64,000 nt of DNA from Paracyclopina nana (lineage: Eukaryota; Arthropoda; Copepoda; Cyclopoida; Cyclopettidae), in NCBI GenBank assembly GCA_019096065.1, contig JAGUCH010000002.1, forward strand, positions 13,032,501-13,096,500. The letters are read 5' to 3'. Below the pieces are notes generated by a model. That model was given only the letters and a program-made list of their open reading frames with translations, searched no databases and had not been told where the DNA came from. Positions 32,343 to 42,700 of this stretch are shown one piece after another. Both the position numbers and the translations under genes were made by a program. Every line of letters begins with the position of its first letter. The stretch's first letter is position 1.

Positions 32343-35300
32343 ATGAACATAATCTATTCGGCATTAATCAGTTTATTCATTGTGATCATTGTCAGAGCCG
32401 ATGATGGCGACTCAAGTGATTGGGAAAATTATGTGGCTGCATCCACAAATGACTTGATAAGGCTGCAAAAAATTGAGTGCGAATTCCTCGACAATTTAGA
32501 CAAATGGCTCTCCACTGTAAAGCAGGGTAAAATTAAACCTACACCTGCAGTTCAAAGTGACGTGCATCTCATTGAAAAAGCGTTCGAAGAGCTCCAACTG
32601 TCACAATGGAGGAATGGCAGCGAAGAGTATGCATTTCATCCCATCAACGCGTTCAACTTACTAAAAAGAACTGCATCATTTTGGCCCGATTTGATTGATA
32701 CTTGCTCGAGTCCTTCCATAGATGATTTCGTCGAAGAGCACCTTGCGTTGTTTCCAGCCCTCGATGATTTCCTCTATGGTGGTTGCGTTGGGTTAATCAA
32801 CATTGAGCTGTACTACAACGCGACCATCCTTGAACTAGCTCAAGGCAAAGTATACGATCCAGCTTCGGGAAAAGTGTTTGAAGCGAAGCATGGCCTCACC
32901 TCTGATGATTGCCTGCTGATAGCAAATGCAGCAAAGAGAATTTGGAGGTTTGACAAGTATGTTCAGTGGATCGAAGGTGCTATTGAAGTGGCAACGAAAC
33001 TTGAGGGGAAAAGCAGCATGGCTACAAGAAAGCTGACAAGAATGCTCAATGAAGCTAAGGAGCTGCACGATGACGTCATCATGAAACTAGGAATAAATCC
33101 CTTGAAGCATGAAGCTCGCAATGAAAAAACGCCCGATGGGCAACCCGCCTCTCCTCTCTTCACAGAAATGTATCCCTACGATGAAGAGCTACACGAAATT
33201 CCAAGCTTCAAGAAGGCAAAAAAGAAGTATAAGTCAGAGTTGGACGTTGCAAGGCCATTTGTGAACTTGCGGCCATTTGACCACAAAGATGGGCGATACA
33301 TGGACAAGTCCTTCTATAGGATGAGAACTGCCATGCTGAAGTACTCCAAGAAGCTTTGTCAGGGCAACTCGAGTTTTAGGCCAGCCCATCTTGATGCAAA
33401 GTTAAAGTGCATCTGCCTTCATTATGGAAATCCGTACCTCAAATTGGGCCCATTCAAGTATGAGCCTTTGAATGAAGATCCTCACGTTGGCATCTACAGA
33501 GATTTTTTCACTCACAACGAGATGAACGAGTTGGTAGATGATTCGCAAGATAAATTGCATTCAACCATTTTTTACGTGAGTAAAGTCCCTAAACTTGATC
33601 AAGTCCACTATGCTTCGGCTCTTATTATTGGAAAGAAAGTGACCATAGCATCCTTTTATCATGACAGGGAGAAGATGGGCCAAATTATTACACATCCCAA
33701 AGAATCAGCAAGAGGCGCCACTTGTACGACGATGACCTCCCCTTAGCTTTATCAGCATCAAGAAGAATAAGCCTAGCCACTAGATGGTCAGTCCATCAAA
33801 GCCATTTAGCGTCTGAGCATTACCATCTAATTAATTATGGAATTGGTGGCCAAATAGAGGTAAACCATTTTGCTTTCTCCCTCGCGATGATTGCTTCTAA
33901 GGTCTGATTTATAAAGCCCACTACTTCTATCTGTTATATATCTCAGAACACAATGCTAGTACATCAATCAAAATCTCTTGATCACGAGCGGCAATTTGAT
34001 CGGTTGAGCCAGGCTAGAAAAATTACGTTTCAACATTGAAAAGCCTGAAAATTTGGGTGCGCCCAAATGGTTTTATGGCTTGAAAGGGAGTCATTTTGTC
34101 TTTAGATTATACCCTGTTAATGAAGTTTTAGCTATTTTGCTTCCACATTAGTATCATGACAACAACATTGATGTAGGGCGATCCCAGCGGCCTTTATAGG
34201 CAACATCTGGGATTTAACATCTTGGATTTTCAGCTGACCCTACTCGAGAAAACAAACTGAATGACCGTTTTTTTGGGGACTCGAGTAGAAATTCGAGAGT
34301 AAGACCCAAGTAAATTGGAGTAATCAAACTTTTTATAAGATAATTCATGATATTAAATTAGAATGGTTATAAAAATCTAAAATAACCATTCGATACTTAA
34401 TAACAAGATGATAAGAGTCCTGATACTAAGCAAAAGTAAAATAAAAGTATGATGGCGTGCGCTCAACTTCAAGCGAGCAAAGGCCAGGGTGAACAGAATA
34501 GAGAAAGAGCAGAATCTAATATAATTTTAATTTAGCGCTACTTTTGTGTACTTGGAAGACTAATGACAGAATCTTGGTTGCGTGAGGCTTAAAAAAGTTG
34601 CATCAAGGCATGCCTTGGTTGAAGTGCCTGGTGGGCTCCATCATTTTGTCCGACACATTTCGTCATGCCGTAAAATGTCCGACACATTTGGTATAGTTGT
34701 AAAATGACCGACACAATTTTAGCGACGGGTGCATTTTTTGCCCGACACATTTTGGGCGCGATGTTATGCTGATATTTGCATATATTAAGTACTTGTAAAA
34801 TCATTTTCAGATTTTGGCTTTGGAATCAGTCTATTGGTACCAAAATCCATCCTACACTAATGTAAAAATTCTCCGTTTTTAAATATTTCTCTCCAATATT
34901 TTGCCAAAATATTAGCCATAATATGCAGGTGAACAGGCCCATATTTGCAAGACTAAAAAGGCTCTAGAAAATGTGTAATTCATAAAATAAAAGGCAATAA
35001 TAAAGCTACAATGTATGGATGGGATAGATGACAAGAGTGACTTTTTTCAAAAATTAAAAAAGCTTAAGATTGGTACAAAAGTATAAGTCTGACATTTTAC
35101 GGGCTCCATCATTTTGTCCGGCACTTTAAGTCATGTTGTAAAATGTCCGACACATTTGGTATAGTTGTAAAATGACCGACACAATTCTAGCGACGGGTGC
35201 ATTTTTTGCCCGACACATTTAGTATAGTTGCAAAATGACAGACACATGTTTGGCGACAGGAGCATTTTTTGATCGACATAATTGCAAAACAGTTGCAACT

Positions 35301-38300
35301 ATAGTTGCAAAATGACTGACACATATTTCGTGATGTGTGCCTTTTCTGACAGACAAAGTTGCAAGTCTAGAATGGCTTAAAAAACGTATATACTAAATAC
35401 CGCACACAAACACAACGCAACGCACACAGCAAAAAAAAATGCAAACCACAGTAAATTCATCAGTTTTGGCGTAAAAGCTCATTTTCATTATTGGAACCAG
35501 GCTATAGCTGGTTTTTTCTTCTTTTTTTGAGATTGTTTATAGAGTAATTTTACAGCTTTTTTTTGAACAAGTATTCACTTAGTGTGCGGTATGAATACTA
35601 AATACCGCACACAGTTTTGTTTCATGTTTTTGATTTTTATGAGAACTTGCGCATCTCTTTATACTTCTACATAACTATTTAGAAAGCTCAAAATTCTTGG
35701 TAAGGTCAATTTTGAGCCAAGATGCAAATTTGGCTCAAAAGTGACATTTTTTTGCCAAATTATCAATTTAGAAAAATAACTCCAAGTGGCTTGTTATGCT
35801 ACTATGCCTTTCTGATACTTTGGAAGTTAGCCAATTTCGGGTAAAAAATGTAACATCATTCGCTCAAATTTCATCCTTTAATTGTCAATTCGCAACATTT
35901 TTTGCATAGTTTCTTTTCAAATTATCTGCTTCCTCCATTACAGAAACACATTTGTTTTCCTTTGATTTATTCATATAGTGTGCGGTATTTTGTAGGCAAA
36001 CATACTAAATACCGCACACACTTAAAAAACGGCAATAGACGAAAAACAAGATTTACTAGAAGCATACATACTACTAGTGTTTCTAAAAAATAATTTTTGT
36101 TATCCTTCAGCCAGTTTGATTAGTTCATTGATACAATATAATATTAAAAGTAGTGTGCGGTATTTAGTAGAGTGTGTTGCGTTGCGTTAGTGTACGGTAT
36201 TTAGTATGTACCCTTTAAAAATTCTTGAATTCTTAAAATCAAAGGAAAAAATGAAGCTATCTTTGTGTTTATGGGGTGTTTTTTTGGTAAAAAGACATGA
36301 GTAACAATTTTTATCTAGTTGCCATTGTTGATAGGATAGACTTTTTCCAAATTAAAAAAGCTTAAGATTAGTACAAAAGTCGGACATTTTACAACTGGGT
36401 CGTGTCGGACATTTTTCAACTTGACAAAACCTGTCGGACATTTAACATTCTATTTGTCGGACATTCTACAACTATAACAAATCTGTCGGACATAAAACGC
36501 AGTATAAGTCTGACATTTTACATCTAGGTCGTGTCGGTCATTTTTCAATTTGACAAAACCTGTCGGACATTTAACATTCTATTTGTCGGACATTCTACAG
36601 CTATTACAAATCTGTCGAACATAAAACAAAGTATATGTCGGACATTTTACATCTAGGCGTGTCGGACATATTACAACTTGATTTTCGGACAAAAAAGTTC
36701 CCCCGGCCTGGTTTGTGGCAAAAAGTAATTTATCTATCTTACTATTGGGCGTGACTAAATAGGGCAAGCAAGGGCAAGCAAGGGCAAGCAAGGGCAAGCA
36801 AGGGCAAGCAAGGGCAAGCAAGGGCAAGCAAGGGCAAGCAGGGGCAAGCAATGCCGGCAAGCAAGGACAAACTAGGGCAAGCAAGGACAAACTAGGGCAA
36901 GCAGGGGCAAGCAAGAACAAGCAAGGGCAAGCAACCTCAATACAATATGGGATTAACATTTTAAGATGTTTTTTTTCATCAAAATTCAACCCAAGTGTCT
37001 GCTGCCCAAGTAGATATAATGCAATGCCAAAGGGAGGGATGCTTGTCAAATTGGCCTTTTATTAGCACTATCATGTAACACAGATAACTTGACCTTGGGG
37101 CAAGCAAACACATGGGCTGACTTTTGACAGTAGCTGCTCTGTTAGGGGTCTGAGTCTGAAGGAGAAAAAGGCCAGCTTTGGCATTGCATTAGATCAGCTT
37201 GCCCCAACATGGCCAAAATCTGACAGGGCGGGGGAAGCAGCCAAAGGGAGGGAGGTATGACCCCTAATGCAACTGACTTTATCAAATGTCATGTCAGTGA
37301 AGACAATGACAGTCAAAAAGGCCAGCAAAGTGGCCTTCGAGGGATGCTTGTCAAATTAGCCTTTTATTAGTACTATCGCGTAACACAGATAACTTGATCC
37401 TGGGGCAAGCAAGACACTTGGGCTGAATTTTGACAGAAGCTGCTCTGTCATGGGTCTGAGACAGAGCCAAAGAAGGCTCTGAAGGCCAAAAAGGTCACCT
37501 TTGGCATTGCATTACATCTGCTTTCCCCAACATGGCCAAAAACTGACTGGGCGGGGCAAGCAGCCCAAGGGAGGGAGGTATTATCCCAAATGCGACTGAC
37601 TTTATCAAATGTCATGTCAGCGAAGACATTGACGGTCAAAAAGGCCAGCAAAGTGGCCTTGGGGGGATGCTTGTCAAATTAGCCTTTTATTAGTACTATC
37701 GCGTAACACAAGATAACTTGACCCTGGGACACTTGGGGTGGCTTTTTGACCCAAACTGCTCTGTCAGGGGTCTGAAACAGAGCCAAAGAAGGTTCTGAAG
37801 ACTGAAAAGGCCAGCTGCTTTTTAACAGCACAGTCTGTATTTCACCATGGGATAAGCACACCAGTGGTTGCACTTTTGACCAAAAACTACCATTAAATGC
37901 TTTATTTGTACTCTTTTATGACTGCTTATGAGTGTTAATTCCATATTGTATTGAGATTGCTTGCCCTTGCTTGCCCTTGCTTGCCCCTGCTTGCCCCACT
38001 TGCCCCTGCTTGCCCAATTTAGACACACCGCTTACTATTCACTGATTGTTTCCAATCATGCCTGCAAAATTTGGTTAAAAACTAATAAATCTCCATTTAT
38101 TCAAAAAAAATAAATAATAATAATAGAAAATTATGCTAGATTTTGGGGTCTGACATCAGCATAGGAATTTTCTGAAACGCAGGAAATTAGCTCCCTGTTA
38201 ATTTTTTTACACCTAACCTATATAACAAGCATTAACCGATTTAAATTTACATTAGGTTCATGCCGACTATTGGGGTCCAGGAAAATACGACTCTCACCCT

Positions 38301-38627
38301 GGAGGAGTGCGAACGGTGACGTTTTTGGGGTATGCAAGCAGCACACTTTCAGGAGGGTACACAATTTTTCCAGGCCTTGGCCTTCATGTCAAGCCTCAAA
38401 AAGGAGACAGCCTTTTCTGGTTGACTACCACAAACAATCACGACTATGACAGCAGGATGTTCCACATGGGATGTCCAGTCGTGTATGGCAACAAATGGGT
38501 CTTTACAAAGTGGCTGTACTCGGATGATCAAATGTGGAATCACGGCTGCTCAATTGATTCCAAGCCAGGCGACAACTTCCCAATTTTCTCGAACGCTCAG
38601 CGTTTCAGTGGTCAATTCCAGCTTTAG
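32343..38627 (+). CDS. P4HA: Prolyl 4-hydroxylase alpha subunit, three exons with a 4.4-kb intron
   Basis: This ER Fe(II)/2-oxoglutarate dioxygenase hydroxylates collagen-type proline residues. Exons are 32343-33575, 33668-33859 and 38256-38627, all in phase 0, giving 598 residues. It has a signal peptide (MNIIYSALISLFIVIIVRA), an N-terminal P4Ha domain, a TPR-like substrate region, then the catalytic domain. That domain carries YTSQRISKRRHL, HYHLINYGIGGQIE, the iron-binding His-x-Asp in VHADYW at the start of exon 3, the second His in RMFHMGCPVVYG and the 2-oxoglutarate Lys in NKWVFTKWL. The metal-binding site sits exactly behind the long intron. Sequence divergence is greater than in housekeeping collagen hydroxylases, so the substrate may differ. 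Confidence 0.88.
34145..34320 (-). repeat. Dispersed repeat shared with 18245-18400
   Basis: It is the reverse complement of 18245-18400, including 'gtagggcgatcccagcggcc' and the nearby 'gattttcagctgac' and 'ctcgag' blocks. It is probably a fragment of one mobile family. Confidence 0.7.
34630..36715. mobile_element. gtcggacat-type element cluster (two related copies)
   Basis: The block at 34632-34755 is repeated almost exactly at 35101-35222 ('ggctccatcattttgtccg' through 'gggtgcattttttgcccgac'). A second shared block, around 'ttaaaaaagcttaagattgg', occurs at 35055 and 36350. Both arms are arrays of a short motif, tgtccgacacattt on the left and gtcggacattttacaac on the right (36380-36715, roughly ten units), so the outer ends are inverted to each other. 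No protein is encoded. Confidence 0.65.
35386..36213. mobile_element. Nested MITE with tactaaataccgcacac termini
   Basis: The left terminus 'tactaaataccgcacac', followed by 'acaacgcaacgcacac', is matched in inverse orientation at 36165-36210 ('gttgcgttgcgtta' then 'gtacggtatttagta'). Further copies of the terminal motif occur inside in both orientations (near 35580, 35600, 35975, 36003 and 36152). The element lies inside the gtcggacat-type element, so it inserted later. Confidence 0.7.
36757..36944 (+). repeat. 10-bp minisatellite (agggcaagca)n
   Basis: About nine perfect consecutive units are followed by diverged ones (gggg, acaa and ccgg variants). It is not a CRISPR array: there are no spacers of constant length. 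Confidence 0.95.
36757..38025. mobile_element. Element with minisatellite terminal inverted repeats
   Basis: The left end is a 10-bp array (agggcaagca) about 19 units long, 36757-36944. The right end (37955-38025) is the same array in reverse complement with about six units. Inside each array a unique 35-bp block (around 'ctcaatacaatatggg' and its inverse near 37935-37960) also matches, and outside the arrays 'tgactaaat' pairs with 'atttagaca'. The interior holds three tandem units of 304-323 bp starting at 37039, 37343 and 37666 ('gatgcttgtcaaatt'). No coding capacity is evident. Confidence 0.75.
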
Positions 38628-38747
38628 ATGTATATTAAATGGCATTTTCGAGTACTTTTTGGCTCTTTAATAACCTATTGACAGCGCACAACGCTGGTTC
38701 TAGTTATTCAAAATTAAGTCCAAACAAATTCAAATATTTCCGTCAAA
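38628..38747 (+). promoter_or_regulatory. P4HA-orphan junction
   Basis: This 120-bp gap on the same strand has ATTAAA at 38634-38639 and an acceptor-like ggttctag (AG at 38702-38703), 44 nt before the next ATG. It is weaker than the other junctions. Confidence 0.35.
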
Positions 38748-39563
38748 ATGGACGTCAACAATAATGACAGGCTAGTAACTTCGCCAGAAGAAACAATGAG
38801 TGAAGCATATGATAAAGTAACGTTGGAAGGATTCACGCTTTACGGAGAGGTCGTTCAGTCCCGACCAATCATCTTGAAAAAGGCTCCCAAAGTGCGAGAT
38901 TCGAGGAGGATAGAAACTTCGGAAAAATGTCGCCCAACGATTACTTCCATGAGCCGCAACTGCTCGGTAACTTCCACGGTGTCCACCAGTGGGGTGAGAA
39001 TGTCTTCGGGGATCCAAATCAAGGACGTCAGCCGTTATAAATGGGACATCAAAACTATCAATTACTCTCTGCCACGAGCCAAACCGAAGAAGAAGTCAAG
39101 CCTGCTCAAGAATAGCAGATCCAGCCCTGGATTCCGACCACTTGTCCCTTCTACCAAAAAGAAAGTTGGTGGGAAATCTTTCCCACCTGCGGCGGTCAGG
39201 TTCCATAATGACCATGTTAGGCCTGTATTGGCTGAAGCCAAGTTTGTGGCTTCTTCTAGGGAACCCATCATCGAGGTGGAAATAGATGCCTCAACGCTGC
39301 CGGTTTTCTCTTCGCCAACCATAATTCGCTACGGGTCTTATGCTCCGACCCAGGATATCTCATCTAGCAACTCTGTCAACCGAGACCTGGCTGATTTTGT
39401 CAGTGAAAGCCTTCAGGATGTCAAAGAATACTTGAAGAAGGATACCCTTCAGCTTGTCAATGACTTTAATGCAATTTTGGAGCTGCCTGAAGAGGTGACC
39501 TCCTGCGATTACATTCACAATGTATTGCCGTCTGAGGTGGATTTGTTCGGCGATCTCCTCTAA
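38748..39563 (+). CDS. Orphan basic protein, unknown function
   Basis: The single-exon product has 271 residues and I do not recognise it. It is Ser/Thr/Lys-rich and largely disordered, with a basic middle (RAKPKKKSSLLKNSRSS ... STKKKVGGKSFPP) and a more ordered acidic helical C-terminus (RDLADFVSESLQDVKEYLKK, LVNDFNAILELPEEV). No signal peptide or membrane helix is seen. Composition and a clean start and stop favour a real gene. It lies 120 bp behind P4HA and converges on HEATR5B, 188 bp away. Confidence 0.6.
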   Translation: MDVNNNDRLVTSPEETMSEAYDKVTLEGFTLYGEVVQSRPIILKKAPKVRDSRRIETSEKCRPTITSMSRNCSVTSTVSTSGVRMSSGIQIKDVSRYKWDIKTINYSLPRAKPKKKSSLLKNSRSSPGFRPLVPSTKKKVGGKSFPPAAVRFHNDHVRPVLAEAKFVASSREPIIEVEIDASTLPVFSSPTIIRYGSYAPTQDISSSNSVNRDLADFVSESLQDVKEYLKKDTLQLVNDFNAILELPEEVTSCDYIHNVLPSEVDLFGDLL

Positions 39564-39751
39564 CTCTTTCAGAGAGTCGCTATGCAGAATGGGCATGAAA
39601 CATATCTAGGCAGAATGATGCTTACAAAGTCACAAATAATTGTATTTGAGTTAGAATTTATGTTTATGGCACAAAAAGTCATCATCACACTCTCACAAGT
39701 ATTCACTCTAATTATTACTTTTTAGCAGAAAAATTACAACTAAGCTAGTCA

Positions 39752-42700
39752 TCAGTTTGCGGCATACTTTTTACCAAAGTCCATCGTTAATTTAATGCTC
39801 GGCACTGTTGGCTGGTTGCTTTTAGCTTCCATTGCCTCGCGGCCTTTCTGCACAAGGTTGGCAGCTGCTTTCATTCTTTCCTGGTTGGCTCTCACCGCTG
39901 CCTCAAGTCTTCCACGAAGCGCCTCGCTTTGACCCATCACATTCTTGAAGTAGGCAGGCCAGATTTGACCTATGTTGGTCAATTTGGCTAAAGCCTGCTC
40001 ATGCAGAGTAAGCCTCAATCGACTGGCCTCTTTCATGTCCTCTGGCGCCAGAAGATGGCTCACCAGAATGGGTATGAGGAATATGAGCAATTGAGCAGCC
40101 CTCTTGTCTTCACCAGAGGTTGAGGCCAGATTGGGAGAAGATATGAGAACTTCAACGAGGTGAACGCATTCCAGAGTAAGCGCTAGGTCGGCCTCGCATT
40201 TGGCTGCCCTGCTAGTCTCGTCCACAAGGAGATAGTCTAGAATGGGAGAGGCGACAGCCTGGGCCAGAGGCTGGGCTATACCCCTGTCAGCAGCCGCGAG
40301 AATTTGGCTGGCGGCAAGCACAACTCGCCTTCTGGAGGCTGAATCATTGACCATTTGCTGGAAGGCTCTCACATAGGCATTAACTGCTGGATACTTGAGC
40401 CCAGGAGCTTCACCCACCACTCCTGGTGGAGCATACAGTAGGAAAATGGCCACCGCTGCCAGGATGTTGACATCACTGCTTCCGTCTCCTCCGTCACTTG
40501 TCTTGGCCAAGTCCAAAAGCCTTTGCAGGGCGCTCTGGAGCAGCGAGGTCCACTGATGCAGACTTTGGTCATTGAAAAAGTGCTGACGCCCCTGAATGAG
40601 ATGCTTGAGAGACTGAACGGCACCGGATACATCTTCACCCTCCCCAGAGGCTTTGATGACTCCAACCAGTAGCCACAGAATGGAGGGAAGGATGGAGAGG
40701 GCTCCCATGGGCGAGCACATTGCTGGTAATCGAGCTAGCAAATCGACAGCTTGGTTCACAAGTTCCCCATGTCCTATGAGGCCACGATGGTGGCCAGCTC
40801 TGGCTCTCAATGCTGCTGCAGAGCTCAAGTTGGCCGCTCGTGGTGATAGTTCTGGATAGTGTCTCACGAGGACGCAAAGACAGACTTCCAGGGCAGCAAA
40901 GGCCACTGATTTGCCTGGGGTCAAAGAGCCTTCGCTGCCACCCTCTCCTAATAGGCTGAGCTCATGGGCAGCATCTTGGAAGTCTTCTGGAGCTTGATTG
41001 GCAGGAACGCCCAGCTCTCTGCTCATTGTCTTTTTGGTTGCCTCCAATATATCTTTGGTTGTGACGAGCACTAGCCTCAATACATCCATGGCCAGTTTTT
41101 GGGTGGCCACCGTTTCCCTTGTTAATACAGTTCGGTGCAAAACGTTGCACAACTCCACGAGGAGACCCTTCGAGGACTCGGCAGGGTTGGCCGAGGACAA
41201 GTACTTTCGAACCCACACGTGGTCAAGCAGAGCTAAGAGAGTCCTAAGGCAACTGGTCACTTGCTCTTTGGTCAAATCTGCTGACCTCGTGTTGGCCAGT
41301 CCCTCAATGCAAACCCCCAAAAGTAAGTGGAAAATGTCTGCATTTGTCTCATCACTAGTTTTCGTGTTGTCTTGGCTGTCTGGCCCATTTTCAAAGCCCT
41401 GTCCATAGCTGAGCCAGACCGCAGCTGCTTGAAGCATTGGAGGCCACGTGGCTCGGTAATGAGGTCTGGCCAGGTTGATGGTGTCGTGAGTGTAAAATGC
41501 CCCACCATCAAATGGTAGCTGAGACTTGAACTCAGACGGCAGGGAAAGCAGGGCATGATCCCGGAGAGCATCCAGCCAGTACCTTGACAGGCTTGGCAGC
41601 TCGGACTGGACGAGAGAGCCGAGGCCCTCTTTTTTCCTTCGATTGCCAAGCTCCTTTTCCTGCTTTGTCACTGCATTGGACGACGATTCCTCAAAGTCAC
41701 CGAATTCGTCATCCTCTTCGGCCACTTCATTGGCGTTTGCTGTTGACGATGGCTCAATCTGGTCGGCTAAGCTTGAACTGAAGCTGGTTCGAACTCTCAC
41801 ATCATTTTTCATCGAGACTATGTACACTTCAGCCCACGCTTTGAGAATGGACAGCTTTTCTAGGGTCAGAGCGCTCTCGTTGAAAATCACTTGTCTTTGG
41901 CTGTTGAGCTTTGGCTTCAATTTGGCCAGAGATGTGACCAACAACTGGTACACCCTCCTCAAGTCGCCAAGATCGCGAGCCACTCCAGATCCAATCCAGG
42001 CTGAGCAGACGTCACAGGCTGCAGCCGTTATATTGCTCGGCGTATCGGGTGCAAAAGCAGGACGAAGCGCAGCACCAACTTGAGCCTTCAATTAATAAAC
42101 TTATCATTAAAAAGAATGTCACTTACAATATTAGTTTTTTTCACCTGGTATTGCTCTAGAATTACGTGACCAGGAAACTCGGGCTCGGGAGTATCGCCAA
42201 ACCTCTCGATGATGACTTCCAAAGTTTTGAGGCCTTCAAGTCGAAGAGGATCAGAGTCCGAGGTTGCAGCCATGAAAGCCACGCGCACCAATTCGGACAA
42301 GTGGAGCACAAGAAAATCTCGAGACTTTTCACTCAGCTGCATTTCTCGCGCCAAGCTCAAGTCGAAATGGGCTCGGTTGCCTTGGCAGCAATCTTCAATG
42401 ATTTTACGCAAGCAGAGAGCCGCAAAAACTCTTGTCTTCCACCTGGGCTGGATATTGGATTGCTTGTCTTTGTCGCCACCGCCCACTTTGAATTCAATGT
42501 CATCATCCGCGTCGTCAAAGTCGTCATCAGCCTTATCCTTGGCGTTGTCAGCTACTGGGCCTCCAGCAGACAGAGGATCTTCCGTGGCCACGGTCAGCAC
42601 TTCGCGGCACAATGACAGCCAAGACGAAAGGTTATTCACCGCAGTCGAATGCATCATTGAATTGACAGCATCGTGAATTGCTGACATGAAGCTTGGGTCC

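Larger units (their letters stand above)
33860..38255 (+). other. P4HA intron 2, packed with nested repeats
   Basis: The donor is gag|gtaaac and the acceptor ttacattag|GTTCAT, both phase 0. The 4,396-bp intron contains, in order: a dispersed block (34145-34320), two related gtcggacat-type elements (34630-36715) with a nested element inside (35386-36213), and a minisatellite-ended element (36757-38025). No coding gene is recognised. Confidence 0.8.

Noticed and set aside
33576..33760. Apparent frameshift in the P4HA gene before the conserved ISKRRHLYDDD block
   Set aside because: A 92-bp intron (33576-33667, donor gtgagt, acceptor gacag) restores the phase and yields the expected family sequence, so the gene looks intact.
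36757..36944. Direct repeats resembling a CRISPR array
   Set aside because: The unit is 10 bp without spacers, in a eukaryotic intron.
36579..37049. Open frame on the minus strand encoding a repetitive Cys-Pro-Leu protein
   Set aside because: It is the translation of the 10-bp minisatellite and the gtcggacat array, not a gene.
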